A DNA stretch of 64,000 bases from positions 1,676,501 through 1,740,500 of the forward strand of contig NC_089456.1 in assembly GCF_026210795.1 (NCBI RefSeq), read 5' to 3'. A program made the translations under genes and the position numbers. Shown piece after piece: positions 47,701 to 58,884 of the stretch. The notes under the pieces are model-generated. The model made no database searches. It saw only the letters and a list, made by a program, of their open reading frames with translations, and had not been told where the DNA came from. This stretch comes from Rhizophagus irregularis. Its lineage: Eukaryota; Glomeromycota; Glomeromycetes; Glomerales; Glomeraceae. Numbering within the stretch: the stretch's first letter is position 1; every line of letters starts with the position of its first letter.

Positions 47701-48643
47701 TTTCAAGTAATAAAAATAATATATAACATATTTATAAATTTTTATATAATAAAGTATATGCAATTTTATTATGTTAAGTCACGTGATAAAAAATTTTACT
47801 ATAAAAAAAAAATCACTGAATTTTTGTAAAATTGACATAGCCAAATCATAGAATTTAAAAATTAATTTTGCCCATTATGATTCTATTTATACAATAATGT
47901 AAGTCATATTTATTTAATAAAATTTAACTTTTTTTAGTTTATAATTTTTTTGTAATAATGGGTTAGATTAATAAATATATTAAATATCCTGTAAATAGTA
48001 TAACTTGAATTGATATATTGACATAATTATTCAATTACAAATATTAATAATTATAATAAAAAACATGTATACATTAGTGATTAATCATAATATTTATTAA
48101 TCTAATTAATAAAATATTGAGTTAAAGTTATACCATTATGACTTAAATTAGACATTTAAATTAATGTTTAAGACTTTAAACTTTAAGGTTACAATTAGAA
48201 GTATAAGTATTACTCATAATTATAAAATATTGTAATAAAAAATATTTATTAAATCTATTAAATGTTACAGAAAATATATTACATATATGGAATATTAGTC
48301 TATTTTAAATTAATAAAAAAAATGTTAAATTATGATTCTATTTATGCAATATAAGTCATATTTATTTAATAAAATTTAACTTTTTTTTATTATATACAGT
48401 TTATAATTTTTTGTAATAATGGGTCAGATAATTCAGATTAACAAATATATTATACTTTATAAATGTGAGTCATTATTTCACATGAGAAATTATGACAACA
48501 GATTAAATTAGAAAATTTTACTTAATAAGGCATCTGATTGTATGTCTTATATTTTTGATTTCACAGGAACCATAAAATTTTTTTCGATTTGGCCAATCAC
48601 AAGATAATAATATATATCCATATGATTAATATCATATAAGTTA
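47701..48643. other. AT-rich intergenic
   Basis: No gene seen. Two similar stretches (ttctatttatacaat..gtcatatttatttaataaaatttaac at about 47880 and 48330) form a diverged direct repeat. Confidence 0.45.
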
Positions 48644-48651
48644 TATATAAA
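48644..48651 (+). promoter_or_regulatory. TATA-like box
   Basis: TATATAAA, about 40 bases before the ATG at 48690. Confidence 0.4.
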
Positions 48652-48689
48652 CCTTTTTCTTTGTTCTATATTCTCATTCTATAGCTAAG

Positions 48690-49802
48690 ATGTCTTCAAA
48701 TACAACTAATATAGAACAAAGAAATGACAACAACAAAAACAATAAAATCTGTTTTATTTGCAAACAGCACAGACTATACTTGTAGCCAAAACCTTTTCAC
48801 GTAATTTTCGGCCACGTCTTTAAATCAAAATTAAGTTAAAAAATGATAAAAATTAATCTCTACATCCAGCCGAAACTATAATATAAAGTCTTTGGAGTTT
48901 CAGATGGATTTCTGGATAGTTTTTAATAATTTATTATAATTAAATTACTGAAAGTCTGAAACCCTGTCCAGCTTCATAGAGGTTTCGGCTACATGTATAG
49001 CACGGACATTCCACAAGGTACTGTAGAGTACCAAGATCCAAACCACTCGCAACTAGAAAAAGCCAAAATACACATGTCTCCAAACGTACACGTATTTCCA
49101 AACGTACAGGTATTGATCTAATTATAATTGTAATAAAATTTAAATATATTTAATATGTTTGTCTTCAAATGCAAAGAAAGGAAACCAAAGAAAGTACAGA
49201 AAGTAGCATGGAGTAAAGAAGATGAGGTAAGCAGTTCTTCAGTTATTAAAGAAATCCATATATCTAATCTTGCTTGAATCTTTCATCATTAAGACACATC
49301 GCCAAGCACTCATTAAATGTGCTAAGGCATATGCTAAAGCTGAACAGGAAGTTCTCTCCATTCCAGGTACTTCAGCTATTGGAGATATACAATATGCAGT
49401 TTCTCTCCTTAATGAACAAAATAAAGCTGAAATCTGGCCAGATCAATTCAAACCAGAATACGATCTTTCACTTGCAGAGTCTCCAGTAAAGTAAGTCAAT
49501 TATCCTTTTGCTTTTTCTTTTTACCTTTATTTCTAATTTTATATATTTTAAGGGAGGCCTTAGTTGCAGCTAGAATTCTAGGAGAATTCTCAGATTTAAC
49601 AGTAAAATTAATTGAAGAGCTTAATTATGATTTTTATTGGGCTGTTAATGAAACCTCAAAAATTCTTTCAAAAGTTCAAGAAGATTCATACGATGGTGAT
49701 GATCTTAAAGATTATGACCTTAGAGAGTGTGATAACTCTATGGAAGGTTTGTACACTAAAAAGTATATATCTATTGATTCCAACATTAAAATAATATATT
49801 AA
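48690..49802 (+). CDS. Unrecognised multi-exon gene with MITE in exon 1
   Basis: I do not recognise this family. It starts MSSNTTNIEQRN, then CFICKQHRLY, a CxxC start that suggests zinc binding. Exon 1 is interrupted at 48779-48995 by a TA-flanked MITE; without it the frame continues as STDIPQ. Later exons: about 49177-49226 (KKVQKVAWSKEDE), 49294-49490 (HRQALIKCAKAYAKAEQEV, helical) and 49553-49802 (ALVAARILGEFSDLTVKLIE, then an acidic DDLKDYDL part). The only frame-compatible joint I see from exon 1 to the second exon uses donor GTACTG at 49017; a better-looking donor at 49110 breaks frame. With the MITE in place the product would stop after about 31 residues, unless the insertion is spliced or absent in some nuclei. 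Confidence 0.5.
48779..48995. mobile_element. TA-flanked MITE inside exon 1 (217 bp)
   Basis: The ends pair as CTTGTAGCCAAAACCTTT and, from the right, CATGTAGCCGAAACCTCT. TA at 48777-48778 and 48996-48997. Excision with one TA keeps the host frame open. Confidence 0.7.
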
Positions 49803-50466
49803 CAAACTATTATATCAACAAATTAGTCAATGATATGTCATCACCCGTACCTTCACAACATGAATAAGAATGTTAAAGAAGTATAAATATTATCTTTAAC
49901 TTTTAATTATTCGTAATTAATTTAGAATAAATAAAAATTAATGGCAATTTACGTAATTTTTTACTTGTGTATTCTTGTATGTAGTGTGTTTGTATAATAA
50001 TATTTCCTGATTCAGATTTTCATTGCAATAAAAATATTGTGATAAATGTATACTACAGGGCTGTATGACAGAACTACTAATTTAATATGTGAATCAAGTC
50101 AAAAGAAGTGCACTTTCATGATGAACTGCAATATTAAGAAGTTATTTTATTTTATTTTTTATTTAGCCGTTTTCATATATTATTTTACAAAAATATAATA
50201 AAGATTTTATTTGGAATTTTTTTAAATGTATATATATTTTACAAGTGATATTCCATATAAATTTGAATATGATATTTATAATAGTATAAGTTTTATAATA
50301 CATTAAAAATGCTATAATTCTATAAATTTGCTATAAATCATTAAATCATTTAAAATAATTGTTAGAATTTAAGATTAATATCATTTTAGATAATTGATCA
50401 AATAAAAATTTTTTAATATTCACTTCTAATTTACTGTATATTATATAGTATTTTGTATAATAAAAA
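49803..50466. other. AT-rich 3' flank
   Basis: No gene seen; ends at the target duplication of the retroposon. Confidence 0.5.
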
Positions 50467-50476
50467 TGTAACAAAA

Positions 50477-50571
50477 GGGGTTGATCACCCTTGGCTCATT
50501 GGTTAGTCCGTGAGTCCCCTCGTGAAGCCTCGAGTATGGTGAGGTCGCAGGTTCGATTCTGCCGATCACGG
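50477..50571 (+). ncRNA. tRNA-like head with A and B boxes
   Basis: A box at 50492-50502 and B box at 50550-50560, with an intervening long-arm-like segment (ctcgtgaagcctcgag). The ends do not form a clean 7-bp acceptor stem, so this is tRNA-derived rather than a working tRNA. Confidence 0.6.
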
Positions 50572-51560
50572 AAATTAAAAGAATTTTACTGCGGACACTA
50601 CTACCAATAGTGTGAAGGTACAGGGATTAGTGTAGGCTGGACTGCATCATGGTGAATTAGTATGTACCAGTCGGCGGCATATTTCAACAAAGTGACATGT
50701 GGTGTCCTCCTAGCATTCCCTATGAGGCTATTGGGAAGCCTATTGTCTTGTCTGGATGGTCACTGCTTGCATACCATCTGGGTGAGCTCTTGTCTTGGTG
50801 GTCACTCTACGATACCACTAAGGGTGTGGTAAACTTTACTGTGGGGGTTTACTTACGCTAGATGGTCCTCATAGATGGTAAAGTCTCAAGTGCAATGTTT
50901 TAGCAGTAGTTTACCTTCTAATAGGTTTAGGCTGATTGGAGACGTTCGTGGGCTTACAGGTATATAAGGTTCTAAGGTGAGGTTCGATTCCTCAGTGAAT
51001 TTGTCGTACTGGTGGGTGATCCCTGGGTAACTGGGTTGGTTACTTATAATAGCGCTCGATCCCAAGCACTTTAACAAGCCTTACTGTCCCTGGTAGTCAC
51101 TACTATTACTACTGGGGGATTTACAACTATGGTGGGCTGGTATGGTAATCGCGGCCTGTAGTGGGCTTTGAGTGAGGCCATATTAGTAGTCTTAGTATTG
51201 CAGTACCTCTAAGCTAACCATCATGGAAGGACTTCTAGATGTCTGCTCCGTTATATCTGCCGTACGTGGGTGGTTGCTCACTTCTAATGGGTGCTAGTGG
51301 ATAGTATAACTGTGTCAGATACCCTGCTACACTACGATCCATGTTGGGTTTAAACTTGGGTCGTCTTCCCAGTGTGGTATATAGGGGGTAGGGGGGATGA
51401 ACATCCGGTTACTTCTAATAATTAGAGTAGGTTGCTTGGTTATCTGTTGCTCAACGGTAGGAGTATGTTACTGCAACTGACGTTGTAATGCTCCCTCCAC
51501 GTAGCTTTGGTGAGCCGGCTATGCTGATGTCTCCTAAAACATAAAAAAAAAAAAAAAAAA
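50477..51560 (+). mobile_element. tRNA-headed retroposon (SINE-like, 1.08 kb)
   Basis: Flanked by tgtaacaaaa at 50467-50476 and 51561-51570 (longer if the shared A run is counted). It ends in a pure poly(A) run (51543-51560), the mark of LINE-machinery insertion. Composition is clearly GC-richer than anything nearby. The head carries pol III-type boxes: TGGCTCATTGG at 50492 and GGTTCGATTCT at 50550. A second GGTTCGATTCC-like box occurs at about 50982. No protein frame of note. It is far longer than typical SINEs of a few hundred bases. It could be a composite of tRNA-like and other structured RNA parts, or a retro-copied long non-coding RNA. Confidence 0.75.
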
Positions 51561-51570
51561 TGTAACAAAA

Positions 51571-52437
51571 TCAATATTTTAATTAAAGGTGCATAAATCA
51601 GCTCATAGCTTCTCTATCATATATTAGGACATTTGGCTTTTCATTCTAGATTAACTGTATACCTAACCTAAGTTTCTTTACATGTTGTAGATTGATAAAT
51701 GTATAGACTCCTCTCTTATTTTATCAGAAAAGAATATTATTACCACTTACCTTAGCACCAGAAACCTAAGGTAAAATTTATATTGAAAAATCCTACTATA
51801 TATAAATAAATTACATCTAAAAAAGGAAATGTTACATTAAGTTATTATGACTTTTTTTCTTTTTAGATCAATTAACCAATAGGATCGCTGGTAAAATTAC
51901 TAGTAAATTTAAAATTTTTCCTGAAGACCATAAACAGATCTTAAAGGAATATAAAATTTTGACTATAAATTTTCAGCTAATTTAAATTTTAAATAATTTA
52001 TTTTAAACTATTTAACTAAAAATAAGTTCTTATTTAGTTTTAAATCTTTATTTAACTTTTTTTTATTTTTTTTTATTTTTTATATTTATATATTTTCTAT
52101 TAATTTTATATATATATATTTTATAGTATAAGATTTATACCACTAGTATTTTAATTTATAGTAGTTGTTAGAACTATAAATTTGATCAAAATTAGAATAA
52201 ATTTTTAAATTAATAATATCTTAATATTTTAAAATGCTTTAAGTTCTTTTTATCAAAATTTTTATCATTATAATCAATATTTTTTTCAAAAATATTTATT
52301 AACAACAAGTAAATTCCATGTAAATTGCAATTTTTTTAGTTGCTATTACTTCTTTATATATAATTTTTAATATTTATTTATATATTTAATTATTAAATTT
52401 TTTTTTTATAAAAAATTTTTGCTAAAACTATTATTTA
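51571..52437. other. AT-rich, no gene seen
   Basis: Short mixed sequence to about 51780, then nearly pure A/T. No features resolved. Confidence 0.45.
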
Positions 52438-53194
52438 TCCCTTAAACTGTTTTGCGGGCAAATTTGCCTGCAATTTCTAAATTAGAATAAATGATGCTAT
52501 AAAAAATTCTTTAATTTTGGCCAGATCGTCACATAATTTTGCAGCCAAATTGATCTACATTCTGGCCATAAATTGTATGAGTTAGATATACAGTTGATCA
52601 TTAAAATTGGATTAGAAATTAACCCGCAAAAATAGTATTGAAATTTTTATATAATAAAATTTAAACTTTTCTTACCATATTTTTTCTCTATTTGAATATT
52701 TATTATAACTTTTTATTTTTATTATAAAAATTTTGCATTATAATAAACAAAATAGAGATAAAAAAAAATCAATTATTATGAATATATAATTAAAATGCAT
52801 AATAAAATTTTCATTAAGGTTCTATATAAAGTCAAAATCCTACTTTTAAATATCAAAAATCATATTAACAAAAGTCATTTCTCGTATCAAATTCTACATA
52901 TTCTATTAAGCTTTTATATAGCTACAATTAATTATCAATGAAATCGTCAAAGTTAAGTGCAAAGTTTTTTAAAATTTTGTGATTATCTTAAAATACAACT
53001 TTTAACCAATGGGTAATTTTTGATTTTCTAATATATAATTAATAAATGATAATAATTGCTGCACAATATATAATTTAAACTATCTTAGAAAAAAATTTTA
53101 TTAAAATTGCTTTATTTTTCATAAAATTAGATGAGAGCTGAAATTTGGTAAAATTGCGGGCAAATTTGCCCGCAATTGCTTACAGTTTAAGGGA
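52438..53194. mobile_element. TA-flanked inverted-repeat element (757 bp)
   Basis: The ends pair as TCCCTTAAACTGT, with GCGGGCAAATTTGCC palindromes just inside each (52454 and 53156). TA at 52436-52437 and 53195-53196. A ggccagatcgtcac segment and ggcc boxes near 52520-52570. Confidence 0.7.
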
Positions 53195-53258
53195 TATTTA
53201 ATTTTTTTTTCTATAAATTATCAAATAAAAATATTAAGTTTTTATTCAAATCAAAGTA

Positions 53259-53455
53259 CACTCAGACATCTATATAGTCATCTAATCAATTCTGTAAAAA
53301 TCAGTGATTATATAAAGGCTTTTACTATAATATGATTATATAAAAATTTTTTTATATAATAATTATATATATTGGTATTTTCTAAAAGTGTAATTATATA
53401 AAGGAATTTTATATGATATGACTATATGAAGTGTAATTATATAGGAGTTTGACTG
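53259..53455. mobile_element. Tc1/mariner-type MITE (197 bp)
   Basis: Left CACTCAGACATCTATATAGT, right reverse-complemented CAGTCAAACTCCTATATAAT. TA on both sides. A diverged sibling of 45239-45436. Confidence 0.65.
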
Positions 53456-53662
53456 TATTAGCTATTATTTTTATAGACTTATTATATTAAAAAGATATTT
53501 TTAAATATCATTATCATTTATAAAATTTCTATACATATGATAAATTTTAAAATAATAAGATATTTATTAGAATTATCACATTTTAGAATATTTTATTTAT
53601 TATAATATTGAATTAAAGTAGATGTAAAATTATAATTATAATTAATTTTTATTATAAGAGTA

Positions 53663-53806
53663 AATTTATTCATCGCACGTGCGATGCATCGCCACTTTCC
53701 TTTTTTGTAAATTATTTATGTTGATCAACCTGCTTATACATCGCCACCCCCTTAAAATGGCAATGATAAACATAAAAATTTGCATCATACGTGCGATAAA
53801 TAAATT
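53663..53806. repeat. MITE-like inverted repeat (144 bp)
   Basis: AATTTATTCATCGCACGT pairs with the reverse complement of the right end, AATTTATTTATCGCACGT. gcatcgccac words occur twice inside. Confidence 0.65.
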
Positions 53807-54559
53807 ATTTCTTATTATAATATATGATTATATTTTATTATAATTACAATTTGAATAATCATTAAAATACTAATAAACTTTTAAAATTAAACCAAATTTT
53901 AAATCCAATTTATTATTATTTTTGAAGTTTAAGAATATTTTATATATTAATTAAATTGTTAGATTCTTTTAAAAATAACTATTAACTATTACTCTAATGG
54001 TAATAGATTTTTACTAAAAAGTTGCTTCTTTTAAAGTTTAAATAACTTTAAATAAATAAAATATTTTATTAATTTTTACAGATTACAAGAATTAAATTAG
54101 ATAAAATAGTAAAAACATATTATTTTTATTTAAATATCTATCTTGATAAAAGATTGCAAATATCTTTTAACATTAAACTTTAATAAAATCTAATATATTA
54201 AAAGTTTAAAAATTCTTCTTAGATATAAAATTTATATAATTTTTAAATTTGATAATATATTACTAGATTGCTTCAAATAAAAAATTAACTAAAATTCATT
54301 TAAATATAAAAAATAAGTACTTAATTACTAGTCTATATAAATAATAAACTAATTAAAAATCTGATTTTACTTAATAATCTAAAAATAAATATTTTATATA
54401 TATTTAGAATATATAATTTAAGGTAATAGTGTAATGCAAATCATTTTAAAGTATTAAAATTTATTTTTGTAAAATTATTTAATTTAAAAAACTGAAAAAA
54501 TGAAAAAAATAGCAAAAAATAGCTTAGAAAAAAAAAAAAAAAAAATTGTAAAAAATTAA

Positions 54560-55068
54560 TAATTGTTTAAAATTAAAAGTTTTTACAGATTTTGAAATCA
54601 TTAATTAAATATAAAAAAAATTCATATTTTTTTAATTAATTTTTCTTTAAAAAATATATTAATATCTATATAAAAGTATGTAAATATAAAATTTAAGACT
54701 TTTAGCTAGTACTTTTATAAAGTAAAAAAAAGTAATACAAATTTATTCAAATTTTGACCAATTGGCGATATTTAGGAATTGTTTGTAAAATTTTAAGTTT
54801 TATAATATTAATATTAAATATTTAAATAAAAAATAGAAAAAATATAGATTTCATATATAATTTTAATTTGTTCAATTTATAGATGGATTTGTAAAATTTT
54901 GTTTTATAAGAATCATATTAAATATTTGGATAAAAAAATTAAAAAAATTGAATCTTAAAGTTCTTTTAATAAAATTTTAAATGATTTAGTTAAAATTGAT
55001 TGACTTATCTATAGGGAAATGTAAATTTCAAATTTGCTATTTATCACATGCAGATTAGCAATAATTAA
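54560..55068. repeat. Inverted, diverged copy of 25544-26291
   Basis: Read on the minus strand from 55068: TTGCTAATCTGCATGTGATA, then caaatttgaaatttacatttccctatagataagtcaat, matching the left half of the first copy and continuing in order to about 54560. Confidence 0.6.
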
Positions 55069-55530
55069 GTATTAAATTTTTGCTGATTTAAATCTTTAAT
55101 ATGGATCAGTTTATTTATACTATTCTGTTACTTTTGATAGCCAGTTTAAACTGATTTATCAAAGTTTTAATTTATTAAGGATTTTTTATCAATAATATTG
55201 AAAACATCTTTATTATTTTCAATAAAATTAATAAAGAAAAAATATTTTGTTTGAATCTTATTACAAAAAAAATTGATAAGTTAATACATAATGCTTATTT
55301 TTTTTTTCTTATTATAAAAAAAAACTTATTTTTAAAGTTTAGTTAATATTGCAGATACTATTTGTTATCAAATAATATAAAATAAGATTTCCTGGATATT
55401 GCTCTGGTTTGGCAAAGATCTGTCCTTTTGAATTCTAAGTATTTCTTCTTTTTGAAAATAAAAGAGTTAATAAAATATTAGCTTTAAACCATTTTTTGAA
55501 TTACCTACTGCAATAAGAAATTCTATATAT

Positions 55531-55706
55531 ATTGCAGGTCATAGTACCTGGGTATAATAATGACCTTGTACTACTATGTCTATAACTCAAATTTTTATTA
55601 TAACGGCATTATTTAAAGGCTTGTATAATAATCAGAAAATTTATTTACATATAATTTCTGGTAAAAAAGGGGAATACTATACATGGGGGTACTATGGCCT
55701 GCCAAT
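55531..55706. repeat. MITE-like inverted repeat (176 bp)
   Basis: ATTGCAGGTCATAGTACC pairs with the right end, reverse-complemented ATTGGCAGGCCATAGTACC. Confidence 0.6.
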
Positions 55707-55740
55707 ATTTTGGTCATGTGCAACATATATATGGAAAATC

Positions 55741-55918
55741 TTACCACACTACCCTGTGATGTTTTGTCACTTTGTCCCGTAATAACCTGTTTACGTTTTT
55801 TATTATGTTTCTGAGGGACAGGTTTTTTGCTAACCTGATCTCTATTTGTCACCGAATTATATGTCACCATACTACACGTTTAAAGTACTATTTATATTGT
55901 GACAGGGTAGTGTTACAC
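55741..55918. repeat. MITE-like inverted repeat, ACACTACCCTGT arms
   Basis: ccacactaccctgtgat on the left pairs with gacagggtagtgtta on the right. The interior ctgagggacagg resembles 14045-14070. Confidence 0.55.
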
Positions 55919-56298
55919 TTTTACTAATAAATGGTAGGGGGTCTAAAAACATTCTCAGATTTTAACCCCTATTAAAGGTCTTGTTTCACGAACAGTCAAC
56001 TGGTTTGTTGATAATTGATATTGATTTTAAATCTGGTATTACATATAAATCTGTTCATAGGTCATCCGCCATCCAGATGGATCTAACAGAAATCGGATTC
56101 GGATGACCGCTCCCGCTCAGATAAACCGAAAAAAATTCAGATAAATTGATGAAAGTAGGTTTATTATCTATTTATATAATATATTATATTATTTATTATC
56201 AAATTATTTTTTATACATAAAAAAAAAAAAGAAAAATATTACAAGCGAAATAGAATCTAATTAATTATAATAATAATAATAAATTTTTATATTTGATG

Positions 56299-57298
56299 TT
56301 AACTATTGGCCCAAATATGTTCAAGAGGAACCTTACTTAATTGACCACTAGAAACCAATTCTTTAGCTTTTTTCTCATAAATAGCCCAGGCCCTTTCTTT
56401 TTCACCACCATTATAAGCCCTCTTTAGATAAAGATCACCCTTAATAAAATCTGGTTTTACATCATAAAGTCCATTAATATATATTTTACCTAAAATATAC
56501 ATAGCGCTAACATATCTTTTTTTATTTGCAGCAGATGTTAATCTATTAATACCTTTCTCAATCCTTTCTTCATTACTTAAATTTGAATGTTCAAGTAAAA
56601 ATTTACCGTAAACGGTTTCCCAATAACCATCATCAAGTATATAATCAGCACATGATTTATAATAATGATCAGCCAATTCATAATTTTTTAAATATTCGTA
56701 ACAGAAACCCATCCAATATAATACATCGTAATCTATTGTAATTGATTGTTTCGAAATTGGTTCTAAAATTGATAAAGCTTCAGAATATTTGGATAACTTT
56801 GCGTATGACTTTGCTTTAATTATTTGCTCTTTACTATTATTAATAAAGGAGAGGAAAGAAAGAATTAGAGATTTTTTAATTAAAATAAAGATTAAAATCA
56901 CGCGGTTTTGGAAAGAAAAAAACTTACTCGAAGTCTGTTACCGTAAATATAAATTCCAAAGATGGTTCATTTTGTTTTTCTGAAGTTAAATCGACTGACT
57001 TATCACCATTCTTATTATTCTTTCTTTTTATCTTACTATCAAATAAAATAAATAAATATTAAAATTACGATTATTTCAAAAAAAGAATAGTCTTTTCAGT
57101 CACAAAACAATCTAAGAATTAATAATGTACATCTGAAATAATATGTACACAATATGAAAATACTTACAAAAAAATCATCACAATGTGATAAATTGAATAT
57201 TTTGATTTCTTTTTCTGTGTTCCTTTCTCCTGTTTTTCGTTCGGTAATAATATTACACTCGATAAATCCAAAGAACGTTTTGATTTTGTTGATGGCAT
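56299..57298 (-). CDS. TPR/Sel1-like repeat protein, 3 exons
   Basis: Exons by eye: 57298-57168, 57035-56928, 56833-56299; 257 residues with matching phases. The N-terminus is basic and polar (MPSTKSKRSLDLSS, then KKKSKYS), with a weak hydrophobic stretch (SIYHIVMIFF), too short to call a membrane anchor. Residues from about 80 onward form paired helices: IIKAKSYAKLSKYSEALSIL, DVLYWMGFCYEYLKNYELAD, GINRLTSAANKKRYVSAMYI, LGKIYINGLYDVKPDF, GDLYLKRAYNGGEKERAWAI. The KYSEAL, ADHYYKSCA and ILGKIYINGL patterns are TPR/Sel1-like. Such repeats are scaffolds for protein-protein contacts; a specific partner cannot be named. Introns are short, GT-AG. Confidence 0.75.
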
Positions 57299-58884
57299 TT
57301 TATTTAATTATTTATTAATAAAAAATGGTTGAGGGAAAAAAAATATCGAACTGAAAAAAAATCTGAAAGTTATATGTATGTATATATAGAGAGAATTCTT
57401 TTATTTATCACTTTCCAAAAGAAGGATCGAATTTTCTTTAGGAAAAAAAGGGAGAGATGATTTAAAGAATACCATATACAAATTAAAAACTAATCCTAAA
57501 ATTATTCTTTTATTATTTACTTTTAGAATAAGAATTAGTTAATCATTATAAAACGATTTCTATTTTTGAATTAATTGTACTGAAAAAGGGGAAATTTTTC
57601 TTTTTTTTTGCGTCAAGATTTCATCATCCCTTAATATGGTTTTTTTTTACATATAAATTGATATAATTGGTATTTCATAGTTGCCGATTTTCTTTTTCAT
57701 ATAATGTATACGTAATTTGTGCTTTTTTGAATTCTTATATTTTTTTTTTAAGAAACATTCAAACAAACAATTACAATATATATAATATATTAAAAAAAGC
57801 CATTCCGTATGGTTTACGACCAGATTGGGTTGTACAAATCATTTAAATAATGAATATTTAATACAGTAATTTTATATTAAGTCTCAAATTAACTTTTATA
57901 TTACTTTTATATTATGAAATGATTATAAAATCCTAAATAAAGCCCTATATATGCTGTAATTGTGTAATCAGATGACTATTTTCAAATAAAATGAAAGGTA
58001 AATGACTTGTGTAATTGCATAATTTTATGTGAAAAACTCACATATATACATACTTTATACATGCGCTATACATTTATACTAATACGAACGCTATACTGTA
58101 CCTTATAATTGTTTAATGAAGAAAAAATTTTAACCACCAGATTCTTATAAAAAATTCGTATTCGTCGGAGTTTTTTTATTTTTAAAAAAAAATCGTTTTA
58201 AATGTTGATGAATATCATTTCTCCTAGTGGGATTTCAATTTCAATCGTACAAAAAAATTTAAATGCATAATGTAGATTGTGATGCCAATGCGAAAGAAAA
58301 TGATACAATTATGACTAAATTAATAACAAGTTTCAAATCAGGTTTAAACCAACTAAAAATTTTTTTAACGATGCGGCTTAAACAAAAAAAGCAAATTTAA
58401 AATATCTCTGATTGCATATTCAAAGTTCATAAATTCTCCGAATGGTTGTCATATATTATATTAAATTGGGATAATAATTTCAGTCCAGAAAAATCAAGTT
58501 TCTTAATTAAAAAATTTTTTTAGAAATTTCGAATTTTTTCACGAAATAATGATAGAATTTATCTCACAATGGCGTTCTTCATGCATATATCTTTAATCTT
58601 TTATTTTTTGCCTCATTTATCGGCCCCAAATTTTAATATTTCTAATTATGGTGCCTGTGGCAAAATCGTACGTAGGCTTAATTTAATCTTATGCATTTCT
58701 ATGTACGATTACGAATCTTTAATTTATCACGTGTAATGTCAAATAAATTAAACTGCACGTGACCATCAGTTGGTTTTATTTTGATGGATTTTTTTTTTTT
58801 AAAATAAAAAATAAATATGTATATTAATATATACAGAAGTTTTTCCTTTTCCTTTTCCTTTCCTTTTCTTTTTAAAGATGTGAT
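57299..58884. other. Intergenic, no gene seen
   Basis: Upstream region of the TPR-like gene and downstream region of the SOSS-B-like gene. Simple A/T runs. A (TTCC)n-like stretch at 58835-58870 sits in the latter's 3' flank. Confidence 0.5.

Noticed and set aside
49017-49110. Donor at 49110 as the exon 1 end of the 48690 gene
   Set aside because: Good-looking splice signal, but it leaves the next exon out of phase with either visible acceptor.
50477-50571. A functional tRNA gene
   Set aside because: A and B boxes are present, but no clean acceptor stem; flanking duplications and poly(A) show a retroposon.
50886-51077. 63-residue minus-strand frame in the retroposon
   Set aside because: Falls in the non-coding retroposon body; antisense to its transcription.
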